Shown here: piece after piece, positions 46,281-58,266 of the stretch
Layout of the letters: each line of letters begins with the position of its first letter
Position numbering within the stretch: the first letter of the stretch is position 1
Origin: Neocallimastix lanati (nom. inval.)
Taxonomy: Eukaryota; Neocallimastigomycota; Neocallimastigomycetes; Neocallimastigales; Neocallimastigaceae
Length of the DNA stretch: 64,000 nt
Assembly: GCA_016946835.1 (NCBI GenBank)
Contig: JACVTC010000161.1
Span: 194,501-258,500, forward strand
Reading direction: 5' to 3'
Position numbers and translations under genes: made by a program
The notes under the pieces: model-generated
The model's database searches: none
Told to the model about the DNA's origin: nothing
What the model saw: the letters and a program-made list of their open reading frames with translations, nothing else

Positions 46281-46302
46281 TTTTTTGGTACGACTAAACT
46301 TT
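46281..46302 (-). promoter_or_regulatory. Conserved element upstream of esterase 3 (proximal)
   Basis: In gene orientation AAAGTTTAGTCGTACCAAAA, about 230 bp before the start codon, comparable in place to the elements of copies 1 and 2. Confidence 0.4.
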
Positions 46303-46633
46303 ATTTTTTTTTTTTTTTTTAAAAAAAAATGAATAATAAAATTAATTAAATAATAATTTAAGGAAGTAGTTTTGATACTCTTAATAATACTACTTTTAAT
46401 AATAATTTTCAGGAATTCATTTGATGTTCTTATTTATATTAGTAATTTAATAATTTTTTTTTATTATTTTTTATTATTTTTTATTATTTTTTATTATTAT
46501 TTATTATTATTTTACTCTTGGATAATATATATATTAGTTTTTTAATTTAATAATATTAATAATTTAAATAATTAGTAAATTAAAAAAAAAAAAATTCATT
46601 AAATATTGATTCTTTTTAGTTTTTTTTTAGTTT

Positions 46634-46656
46634 TTTTTTTGGTACGACTAAACTTT
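46634..46656 (-). promoter_or_regulatory. Conserved element upstream of esterase 3 (distal)
   Basis: A second AAGTTTAGTCGTACCAAAA 354 bp further upstream, also followed by A/T sequence resembling the first. It indicates a duplication of this upstream block. Confidence 0.35.
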
Positions 46657-48086
46657 TTATTCATTAAACTTTGCCAATAATAATTTTATGAATTAATTTA
46701 TTACTACTACTATTTATATTAATAATTTTATTTTTTTGGATAAATAATAATAAATAAAGAGTTTATATATATTAAATATTTATATATATTAATATTACTA
46801 CTATTTATATTAATTATTTCATTTTTTTATTATTATTTTTGTTTTTTGGATATTTTTTTATTGTGTAATCTTAAAATATATAATAATATTATTAAAATAT
46901 ATATATATATAATTATTTTTGAGTAGGTATCATCATATTATTATAACCATGTTATTGAATAATTTTTTTTTTTTTTTAAAAATGTTAATATATATAATAT
47001 ATATAATAATTTTATTAAAATAGACATAATCATAACTTTTTTATTTTTTATTTTATATTTATTATTAAATTTATTTTAAATATTATTTTTAATCCCCCTT
47101 TCTTTATTTACTATTACTTAATAATATTTATTAAATACTTATTATTAATTTATAAAAATACATTGATTTTAAAAATTCAAAAGAAGTAACATCAGTAAAT
47201 CAAATATTATTTTTATTCTTATTTTAATTTTTTATTTTATTTTATTTTTTTTTTAGAAAAAAAAATAAATAAATAAATAAATAAAATAAAAATAATAAAA
47301 AATAAAAAATAAAAAATAAAAAACATGAATAAATAATTTTTAATTTTTAATATTTCAATAATAATATATTTCATTTGAAATAGTCCATTTAAAACGATTT
47401 TTTTTTATTAATTCTTATTTTTTTCATACGCAAATTTTTAAAATTCTTCAAAATTGTATATAAGATGATAAGCACAGTATTATGATAATAATTTTATATT
47501 TTTAAATAATATTTAATTTCAAGAGAAAGATTGAACACTTAAAAAAAATTTTTTAAAAAAAACTTTTTTTTTTTTTTTTTTTTTTTATTTTTTTTTATTT
47601 TTTTATTTTATTTTTTTATTTTTTTTATTTTTTTTATTTTATTTTAAATTTTTTTTTAAAATTTTATTACTATTAGTTTATTTTGATGGATAGAGAAAAT
47701 GAAATATAAATATAAACAAAAAAAAAAAAAAAAAAATTTTTTTTTTTTTATTTTATTAAATGCGTTTAGTATCGTTAGTATAAAAAATATTTTAATATAA
47801 TTCTAACATTATAATGATATGAAATTCTATTTATATATATATATATATATATTTAATATCTTTAACTATTAGTATATTAAAGAAATTAAAATTCTATCTA
47901 TAAAATTTATATATTATATATATATATAGTTAAATATATATATATATTTCTTGATTTAAATGAATTATTACTTGGTTTTAGAATTATATTGTTTTTTTTT
48001 TCTTGGTTCGTTTTGATTAGGTATAATTTTTAATTTCTATTTATTATTCTATTGGAATTGTTTTTTTTAATTAATTATGATTCTAT

Positions 48087-50177
48087 TTATTTCCAAAGAC
48101 TTGGATTTTTAAAATGCTTATCTAAAATATCACTGAACCAACGACCATTCAAAACACTACCAATGACTAAAGATTTTCCTTGTTCAGTGACCGTAGTATC
48201 GGCTTCCATTTCAGCAATGAGTTTATCAAAGGAAGTAGAAACATCCTTACATTGAGCAGATGATTTATTGTCAACAGCATCTAAGACCATAGAGACTGGA
48301 TGTTTTGGAGTCCATTTCTTCCAGAATGGAAGATCTTCGCCATTTGGATTTCCATCTTCAAGGAAGGACTTCAATTGCTTATTGAAAACTGTAGCCATGG
48401 CTTGATAGGCTTCACTCTTGAAATCATACATACCAGCATATCCATGTTCACTAGCAAGCATTGGAATGAATACACCATGGAACGATCCAACACCTGGAAT
48501 TACATAGTCACTATATTCGGATCCGAAATCGACTTGGCAAAGGTAGATGTCATCCTTGTATTGATCGAACATCTTTTCAGCACTACTTTGAGCATTGAAG
48601 ATACGGTACATTTCAGAACCATAGTGGACTGAGAATTCATTAGCAGCCGTTTGATCTTTTGGTCCTGCTTCGAAAGCGGTTGGAATGTACCAGATGGAAG
48701 CACCAAAGTTGAAGAAACTAAATTCAGTACTACCAGTTAACATAATTACAGGGACACTATTCCATTTAGTGGTAGAGAATCCTTCTTTTGGAATGACAAC
48801 ATCATCATTGAATAAGTGAGGGAAAACACTCATACGAATACCGGCATTACCCATAAGACTAACTAATCTTTCTGAACTGACACTATATAACCATTCTTTG
48901 ACTTCCTTACTGTCAGTCATTAACCATTCCTTAGCTTTTGCTTCACTGCTAGCAACTTTATCTTCAACAGCTAATGGAGCAAGAACAGAAGCCGTTCTCT
49001 TAATACTGTCATCAACATCCGCGACGGTCATACCACCTGAGAATACGATAGCTTTATGGAATTTATTAGCAAAGAGAGGACTAATCAACATAGCCATAAC
49101 ATCTCTACCACCAGCGGAAAAACCAGTAATAGTAATATTATCTGAATCTCCTCCGAATCTTTCGGCATTTTCTTTAATCCAATCTAAAGCCTTAGCCATA
49201 TCTAATAAAGCATAGTTACCAGTAGATCCCTTTTTAGTATGAAGAGCAGGTAAACTGTTGAAACCGAAAATACCTAAACGATAATTAATACTGATATAAA
49301 TACAGTTGTCCCTGAGAACGATTTCATTTCCTATTAATTCTCTGGAATGACCAGTTTGGTTGTTACCACCATGAATGTAAACCATAACAGGTAATTTCTT
49401 AGCCTTTGGAGTAGAGTAAACATCCAAGTTCAAGCAATCCTCAGTACCAACTACTTTATCATCACTTATTTGTAGAGCGATTTCACCTGGAGCGGTACAA
49501 TTGAGAGCCTCTTTCCATGGTTTTGGATCCACTGGAGCTTCCCAACGAAGTTTACCCACAGGAGCAGAAGCATATGGAATATTGTACCAAACTAAAACTT
49601 TATCATCATTTTCATAGCTACCAATAACAGGACCATAAGTAGTTTTACGAAGAAGAGGATCAGAAACTTCCTTTTCTTCTTCCTCTTTTTCTTCTTCTTC
49701 TTCTTCTACAACTTCATTATCTTCTTCAGCCTCATCATCATCAACAGCTGAATCTTCATCTACGACTTCGACATCTTTAACATCCTCTTCATCCACTTCA
49801 ATATCATAGTTATCTGAATCTTCACTTTATATATAAATTATAATAATATGACGGATTAGTACGTTTTTTAATTTATACCATATAATAAAATAAATTTAAA
49901 TAAATATTTTTTCAACTATTTATTATATTCTATAAAGCAAATGCTACTAATAAATATATATATATATATATATATTCTATTTCTTTAAAAAAACTGTATA
50001 TATATATATATATATATTTAAATATTTTATTAATTATTATTAATATATTTAAACTTACGCTAAATCTGTATTCCATTCTTCTAATTCTTTTTCAGCTTTC
50101 TCAATGGCTTTTGCCTTTGAGATATTAATATATAAAATAGATAATAATACTAATAAAAAGATATTAAAGGTTTTCAT
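48087..50177 (-). CDS. Secreted type-B carboxylesterase, copy 4
   Basis: CDS is complement(join(48087..49824, 50059..50177)), 618 residues; intron 234 bp, the longest of the four, phase 2 at the same codon. Signal peptide MKTFNIFLLVLLSILYINIS. The acidic spacer resembles copy 3 with a pure Glu/Lys run (EEEEEEKEEEEKE). Catalytic Ser276 in GFSAGG, Glu407 and His489 are present, as are EDCLNLDVY and HGGN. It shares DTTVTEQ and the 3' flank with copy 2 but VIGSVLNGRWFSDILDK with copy 3. A diverged form of the upstream element (AGTACTACCTTAAAA on the plus strand) is at 50555-50570. All features needed for activity and secretion are intact. Confidence 0.92.
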
Positions 50178-52179
50178 TTTTTATATTCGAAGAAAATTAA
50201 ACTATTATTAATTTTTTTCTTTAATATATATATATATAATTTTTTAATTTTATTTTTTTTCTTTTTTTTTAAAAATTAATAAAAAAAAACCAAAAATCCT
50301 TTTATAAAAGTTCTTTCAATAAAAAAAATTTTTTTTTTTATTTTAATAATTATATATATTTTTTTATATAATTATTAATTTTTTTTTTATATTATTATAA
50401 TGTTAGAATTTATAAATTTTAATAAAAAAAAAAATTGTAAAAAAGAAGATAATTTGAATATTTATATAATTTTTTTTTAAAATATTTTTTTTTTTTTTTT
50501 TTTTTTTCATATATATATTATTTAATTTATTTATTTGTAAATTAAATATTATTTTAGTACTACCTTAAAAATTAATTCATTAAATTATTATTATCCAAAC
50601 TATATGAAAAATGAAATAATCATAATCATAATAAATAATAATAATAATAAATAATAATCATAATAATAAATAATAATCATAATAATAAATAATAATCATA
50701 ATAAATAATAATAATTATAATAAATAGTATAAAAAAAAAAAAAAAAAAAAAAAAAAACTATTGTTCATATAAAAAAAAAACTATTAATATAAGAAGTATT
50801 AAAATAAAAACTATTAATATAATTAATAATATTAATATTAATATAAAATTTTAATTTATAATATTCAATATTTTAATATTATTATTTATTTATTATTTAA
50901 TTATTTAATTAGTTATTTATATCATTACCATTAATATTAGTATTAACAGTATTACTATTATTATTAGTAGTAGTATTAATGGTATCATATTATTAGTAGT
51001 ATTATTTTAATTTTATTTTATATTATTTTAATTTTATTATTATTTTAAATTTTTTTAATAATTTTATTTTTAATTATTTTATTTATCCGAAGATATATAA
51101 ATAAAATAAAATAAAATAAAAATAATTAATCTGTAACGGTATATAATGTCTATTTTATAATATTATATATATATATATATATTTTTAAATTTCAATATAT
51201 TTTAAAATTTCCATGTTTTATATTTTTTTTTTTTTTAATTTTATTTTAATTTTATATATATATTTAATATAGACATTATTATTGATATAATGGTATTGTT
51301 ATTAAAAAAAATAAAATAAAATAAAATTTATATCTTCATTTTTTTTTTTTTTATGTTGAAATTATGATATGATTTATAAAAATAAATGCTTTTTTTTTTT
51401 TTATTTAAAATTATTATCTGATTTATAAATTATAACTTATTATATAATCTATAAAACAACAATAGAAATTGAATTATTTTTATTATACTTTTTTAATAAA
51501 AAAGAACTAAACTATAAAAAAAAAAAAAGTTTGTAATATTTATAATTTAATATAAATATTTAGTTTTTTTAATTTTTATTTTATATTATATTTATTATTA
51601 ATTTATTTAATAATTTTTTTTATCCTTTTTTTTTTATTTTGGTAAGATAATAAAAATATAAATAATAAAAATATATAGATAATTATTATTATTATTTATT
51701 ATTTATTATTAGTATTATTAATATGATTATGATTATGATTATGATTTTCATCATTATTTTTTTTTATTATCATTATTATTACTATTATTATTATTATTAT
51801 TATTAGTAGTAGTAGTAGTAGTAGTAGTATTATTATTATTATTATTATTATTAAAAATAATTAATTCAATCAATATTTACCAAGAACTAAAATAAAAAAT
51901 ATTTTATAATTCAATAATAATTTTTATAATTTTAGTTTATATAAACATTTATAATATTAAATATAAAAGTATATTTAAGTTAAAACATCATAAATAATAT
52001 TTTTAAATATTTCTTATATTTTAAATTTTTATTCATTATTTAATTATTTTAATAATAATTATTTTTAATAATAAATAATAAATAATAATAATTTTATATT
52101 TTAATAATTTTATATATTTAATATTTTAATAATTTTATATATTTAATATTTTAATAATTTTATAAATATATTTTTTATT

Positions 52180-52220
<41 letters not shown>

Positions 52221-53229
52221 AAAGACTTTTTTAATTTTTTTAGGGATATTAAATTTTAATATAACGGAAAATAAAACTAAAAAAAAAAAATAATTGAAAA
52301 GAATAATAAATTTTTTAATTAAAAGTAAAAAATAAATTATTAAAAAAATAAAAAAAAAATATAAAAAATTAAAGAAATTAATAATATTCAGAGTAATAAT
52401 AATAATAATTAATAATATTTCAATTATTTATAAATATTTATTAAAAAATAATAATAATAATGATAATAATATTCAATTATATAAACAAAATATAAACAAT
52501 ATGCTATTTATAATTTTAAATAATCAATGATTTTAAAATCATATATAATACAAACTAACAAAAAATTATATAAAATACACTTTTTGTTAATACTATTCAT
52601 GATAATTAAAAAAAAAAAAAAAGAGTTTATTAATAGATTAAAAAAGAGTTTATTAATAGAAATATTAATAAAATTTAAATAAAAAAAAATATTAAAAAAA
52701 TTAAAATGAAAATTAAAAAATAAAAATAAATATTTTATAAGGTTTTTTGTCATTAAAAAAAATATTTATAAAATAAAATAAAATAATTATAAAAATAAAA
52801 TAAAAATGAATTATTTGTGATACATGATACAGTATAAATTTATATTTTATATATTTAAATAAAAAAAAATATATTAATAATAAAAAATATTAATTATTTA
52901 TGATACAAAAAAAAAAATTATTTATATGAATATATATTTTATATATAATTTTATATTTAACATTAGATATTAATATTAAAAAAATAAGATATTGGTAATA
53001 TGAGGAAAAAGTATTAAAATAATGAATATAATAATAAAGGTTAAATTAATATTTTACTAATAGTTAATTATTAAGATTAGAATAATATTTAAAAAAAAAA
53101 TATATATATATATATATATTGATAATAAAAGGAATCCTACATTTAATATTAAAATGATGATGATGATTAAGAGTAAAATGAAGAATTTTAATATTACACA
53201 TAAAATTTGTAACATCAAAATTAATACTG

Positions 53230-53302
<73 letters not shown>

Positions 53303-53469
53303 CAAAAAATAAAAATTAAAAAAAAAATAATTATAATAATTAACCATAGAAAAAAAAAATTTCAATAGTAATATTAAAATTATCATAGTTAGGAAAATGT
53401 TTCATTTTCAATATATTAAGAGTTAAGTTGAGTTCTGTGTCATTAGAAATTAAAAAAAAAATTTTTTTT

Positions 53470-53534
<65 letters not shown>

Positions 53535-54617
53535 ATTAAATTTATCAACATGTTTTTGGGAAAAAAAAAAAATAATAATAATAAAAGAAACTCCTTGAAA
53601 TTTTTTTATTAAAATTTTAATAAATACTAATAATATTAATAATAATAATAATATTAATAATAATAATTAAACTTTAAAAAAAAAAAAAATTCATTTCAAT
53701 AATAATATTAATAATTTTTTTTTTTAAATAATAAATTTCAAAATAACAAATTTATAAGCAATATAAAAGTTAAATTATTATATCATAAAATTGAAATAGA
53801 TTAGTTACTAATAAAAAAAAATATCATTCATCATTATTCATTATAAAAAAAAAAAATAAAAAAAATAACTACAAAATAGTTTATATAATAATATAATTTA
53901 GAGAAATAATGAATCTTTTTATAATCAACCTTTTTTTTTTTTTTTTTTTTAACATGTAGATATTATTATTTTAAAAAAAACGACACCATATGATAATTAA
54001 AATAATTAAAATAATTAAATAATGAAAATAAAAAAAAAATAAATGTATTATCAGTTAATGGATACTCAAATTCAATAATAATTAAAATTTTTAAATAGCA
54101 TCTTAATAAATGATCATTAAATGTGATAAAATTATAATAATACTAAAACCAATACTATTTATCCAGTATTCATTTATTTTTTTTTTAAGGAGTAAATTAG
54201 AATAGTAAAAATAATCAAACGGAATAATCAAATAATAATAATCAAATAATAATAATAATCAAATAATGAATAATAATCATCAAATAGTCATAATAAATAA
54301 TAATAATAATAGTAATAATAATAATAATATATAAAATATATTAAAATAATGAATAAATAATAATATTTAATGATAATCAATAATTAGAATAATACTAATT
54401 AATTAGGATAATACTAATTAATAATGATAATGAAAATCAATAATTAATCAATAATTAAATAATAAATAATAATTTAATAATTAAATTAAAATTAATAAAT
54501 ATTAAATAGTGTTGGATTAATTTTTTTTTTTCCTTAAATAATATTTTTTAAAATATTTATTAATTTAATAAATAAATAAATAAATAAATGTAAAAATATT
54601 TAACCTATTAAAATAAT

Positions 54618-54662
<45 letters not shown>

Positions 54663-54670
54663 TAATAATA

Positions 54671-54727
<57 letters not shown>

Positions 54728-54734
54728 TATAATA

Positions 54735-54785
<51 letters not shown>

Positions 54786-54820
54786 TATAAATAATAATAA
54801 TAATAATAATAATTATAATA

Positions 54821-54905
<85 letters not shown>

Positions 54906-55515
54906 TAATTTTATGAACATTTCAAAGTATTTTTTTTTTTTTTTTTTTTTTAACGGACTTTTGATGAATGATAAAAAAAAATAAATAAAAATAAAAAAAG
55001 AAAAAAGTATTATTATTAAACTATTTTTCATATTCATTTGAATTTTCATAAAATATAAATGAAATAAAAGAAATAAAAATAAAAAAAAAAAAAAGTTATT
55101 ATAGTAATAATAAATAATAAATAATAATAATAATAATTAATATTAATAGAGTTTAATACCTCCTATAATACTTTTAATATTAAATAAAAATATTATAAAA
55201 ATTACATCTAAATACATACTTAATACATATATAATACATATAATAAATAAATAGTTTATTATTTCATTATTTTGTTATTTTATTATTTCATTAATTATGA
55301 ATAAAAGATGATTAAAAGTTTGTACTATTTAATATTTGAAAAAAACTTTCTTTAACAACTTGATTTAACCTAATTGCAACTATTAACCAATTCTTAAAAA
55401 AAAAATAAATAAAAAAAAATATATATATATAATATTTAAATTTTATTATTTACTTTTTATTTTTTTAAAATGTATAAAACTTAAAATAATAATAATAATA
55501 ATAATAAAACACATT
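50178..55515. other. Gene-free AT-rich region
   Basis: A/T homopolymers (57 A at 53471-53527), ATT/AAT tracts, an (AGT)n patch near 51805-51830, and an imperfect hairpin at 50925-50985 (ACCATTAAT and ATTAATGGT arms). Open frames here are translations of T- or ATT-rich DNA. No gene is supported. Confidence 0.6.
54611..54903 (+). repeat. (AAT)n trinucleotide tract
   Basis: About 290 bp of AAT repeats with occasional AAATAAT or AATTATAAT breaks. Confidence 0.96.
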
Positions 55516-55764
55516 TTATGAAATCAAAATAAATAAATAAATAATATTAAAAAAACCATTTAAAACCTCTTTATTTTTCTTTATCAAACTTTCTAACAAC
55601 AATCTTTCTTTCATATTTATTATAAAAATTTTTACATTCATTTCTTTAAATAAAATTAAATATTTTTTATAATTATTTTCTTTATTTTTTTTTAAATCAG
55701 ATAATTTTTTTTCCTCACCCAATTTCTTGTCGAGCAATGTAGATAAGGATAAATTGATTAACAT
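55516..55764 (-). CDS. Possible small lysine-rich protein (82 aa)
   Basis: An ATG-started frame whose composition is less monotonous than its surroundings. It is charged in the first half (LDKKLGEEKKLSDLKKNKEN) and ends hydrophobic. It has no recognised domain, no duplicate in the window and no codon-bias evidence; AT-rich DNA can give such frames by chance. A coding exon of an otherwise unseen gene is possible. Confidence 0.2.
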   Translation of the reverse strand: MLINLSLSTLLDKKLGEEKKLSDLKKNKENNYKKYLILFKEMNVKIFIINMKERLLLESLIKKNKEVLNGFFNIIYLFILIS

Positions 55765-56539
55765 CCTCTTAAAAAAAAATAAAATTATTTATTTGAAAAT
55801 AATTAAAAATTTTACTTTGGAATTTAATAATGAAATAAAATAAAAAAATTCATTATTAACAAAAAAAAAAAAAAAAAATAATAATAATAATTTATTATTA
55901 TGAAATTTTCATAATAATCTCTTTTTTTTTTTTTGTTAATAATTCTTTTTCTTATTTATCATTTATTAATTATTTCTTTTTTTTTTTATTATTTCAGATA
56001 GGAGCGAAAGAATAGTTAATCAACACTATTTCTTCTGTTGAACTATGAAATCATCCTTTAATAATAAAAAAAAAATTTAAAATAAAATAATGAAATAATT
56101 TAATTAATAATTAAATAAATTATAAATATTTTATTTCATTTTCATTTTATTCATTTCAACTTCCATCACTATAAATTTATTCTATGATTAAACACTTCTA
56201 ATCAAGAATTAATTATACTGATGAATTCCTTTCTTATCAATCAATTAATTTATTTCTGATTGAATGAAAATTAAGATGATAATAATATAAAATTCTTTTT
56301 TTTTTTACATTTTATACTTTCAAGGATAAATTTATACTGAATATATGATTGGTTATATTTTATTATTTTAGTATATGATTGGTTAAAAGTTTGACTAAAA
56401 ATAATAAATATAACAAAAAAATTTATTAATAAATAATAATTAATAATTAATTGAATAATAAATAATAATAATAAATAAAAATATTAAATATAATAAATAA
56501 TTAAATAATAATATTAAAAAGAGTATTTATTAATAAATA

Positions 56540-57245
56540 ATTGAATAATAAATAATAAATAATAAATAATAAATAATAAATAATAAATAATAAATAATAA
56601 ATAATAAATAATAAATAATAAATAATAAATAATAAATAATTGAATAATAAATAATTGAATAATAAATAATAAATAATAAATAATAAAAAATAAATAATAA
56701 ATAATAAATAATAAAAAATAAATAATAAATAATAAATAATAAAAAATAAATAATAATTAATAAATAATAATTAATAAATAATTGAATAATAAATAATTGA
56801 ATAATAAATAATAAATAATAAATAAATAATAAATAATAAATAATTGAATAATAAATAATAAATAATAAATAATAAATAATAAATAATAAATAATAAATAA
56901 TAAATAATAAATAATAAATAATAAATAATAAATAATAAATAATAAATAATAAATAATAAATATTAAATAATTGAATAATAAATAATAAATAATAAATAAT
57001 AAATATTAAATAATTGAATAATAAATAATAAATAATTGAATAATAAATAATAAATAATAAATAATAAATAATAAATATTAAATATTAAATATTAAATATT
57101 AAATATTAAATAATTGAATAATAAATAATAAATAATTGAATAATAAATAATAAATAATAAATAATAAATAATAAATAATAAATAATAAATAATTGAATAA
57201 TAAAATAATAAATAATAAATAATAAATAATTGAATAATTAATAAT
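56540..57245 (+). repeat. (AATAATA)n heptanucleotide tract
   Basis: About 700 bp, mostly a 7-bp period, broken at intervals by AATTGAATAATAAATAA and by five AAATATT units near 57070-57105. It begins beside AAAAAGAGTATTTATTAATA, as at 22.7 and 31.0 kb. Confidence 0.95.
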
Positions 57246-57299
57246 TGAATAATAAAATAGACTTAAAAGATAAAAAAAAATTTATTTATTATTATTATT

Positions 57300-57655
57300 T
57301 GTTATTTATTTCAGATGTGTACTATACTGCCCTGGGTTTTAACCCCCTCAGGAGCAATGGGGAAGTATTGAGGTAGTATCTTACGGAGTGTTCAGCATTG
57401 ACACTCTGACGTGCATAGTATTGCTTGAAAAATTTTCTAGTACTTCTTCTCCGAGTGATTCGCCAATTCCTGACTTCCCTTTTTGAAGTGAGGTCAGTAT
57501 AATCAAACTCATGAATATTCGTGTACTAGCTTCCTTGGCAAATGCATAAATGTCAGAAGGATTGTAATTAAGCAGAATATATCTACATGGACACATGAAA
57601 TCATGTACCCAAACGCTAGTAATTCCCTCACTATTAAATATACAGTACTAGTATA
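57300..57655 (-). pseudogene. Coding-like island of unknown identity
   Basis: The island has much higher G+C and complexity than its flanks. On the minus strand the frame is open from about 57640 to 57381 (with SVWVHDFMCPCRYIL, then NPSDIYAFAKEASTRIF and SGIGESLGEEVLENFSS); after a stop a second frame continues (TLRKILPQYFPIAPEGVKTQ) to about 57306. The shift in frame suggests a decayed gene, or two exons with an unseen junction. I do not recognise the family. A CCACATTG-type motif lies 105 bp away, as near the copia remnant, so a mobile-element origin is possible but unproven. Confidence 0.45.
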
Positions 57656-57683
57656 ACCTTTTCAACTAGTTCAGTATTTATTC

Positions 57684-57727
<44 letters not shown>

Positions 57728-58266
57728 TATATATATATATATATATGGATGGAATCTAATGCATTTCGCAATCGTGTTATTCACAATGTGGCGTAATATT
57801 GACTGTGGCTTATTTTTATTAATAATTAAATAAATAATTAAATAATTATTTAATGAATGTGGTCCAAAACGCCAATTTTTTTTTGAAATTTTAATAAGCC
57901 ATCTATTTATTTGTGGCTTTTAAAATTTATATTATAACGCCATAAAATTTAATATAATTTTAAGTAAAAAAGAAATAAATAAATATATAAATAAATAAGT
58001 AAATAAATAAATAAATAAAAATTAAAAAGGTCAATAAAAAATAAAATATTTTTATATAATTTTTTTTTTTTTTTTGACAATCATGTTATAAGGAAAATGA
58101 TAATTATTATAATTAATTTTATTAATAATTGTTTAAATATTTTATTAATATTTTTTTTAAAATAAATAATCCTATATTTTTATACTTTATTATTAATATC
58201 AATAATATATTTTTATATTTTTATATTTTATTATTAATATTTATAATTAATTTTATTAATAGTTGT
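57656..58266. other. Spacer before the satellite
   Basis: An AAT and AT tract (57685-57746), the reversed CCACATTG motif, short patches with GTGGCTTATTTTTA and GTGGCTTTTAAAATT, an ATAA tract near 57975-58015, and diverged satellite-like units at about 58117-58171 and 58241-58266. Confidence 0.6.
57761..57791 (-). repeat. CCACATTGCGAAAT motif, site 3
   Basis: On the minus strand CCACATTGTGAATAACACG is followed by ATTGCGAAATGCAT, aligned with the double motifs at 26160 and 27840. Confidence 0.65.

Larger units (their letters stand above)
46056..48086. other. Spacer between tandem esterases 3 and 4
   Basis: No gene. It holds the duplicated upstream block of copy 3, AT-rich DNA, and the 3' flank of copy 4 (GATTAGGTATAATTTTTAAT block at 48016). 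Long T-runs occur at 47562-47640. Confidence 0.6.

Noticed and set aside
53057-53386. Hydrophobic minus-strand protein
   Set aside because: Built on an AAT/ATT tract and A-runs; composition is that of the repeat.
57300-57655. tRNA or 5S gene in the GC-richer patch
   Set aside because: No internal promoter boxes or cloverleaf; the protein-like open frame explains the composition better.
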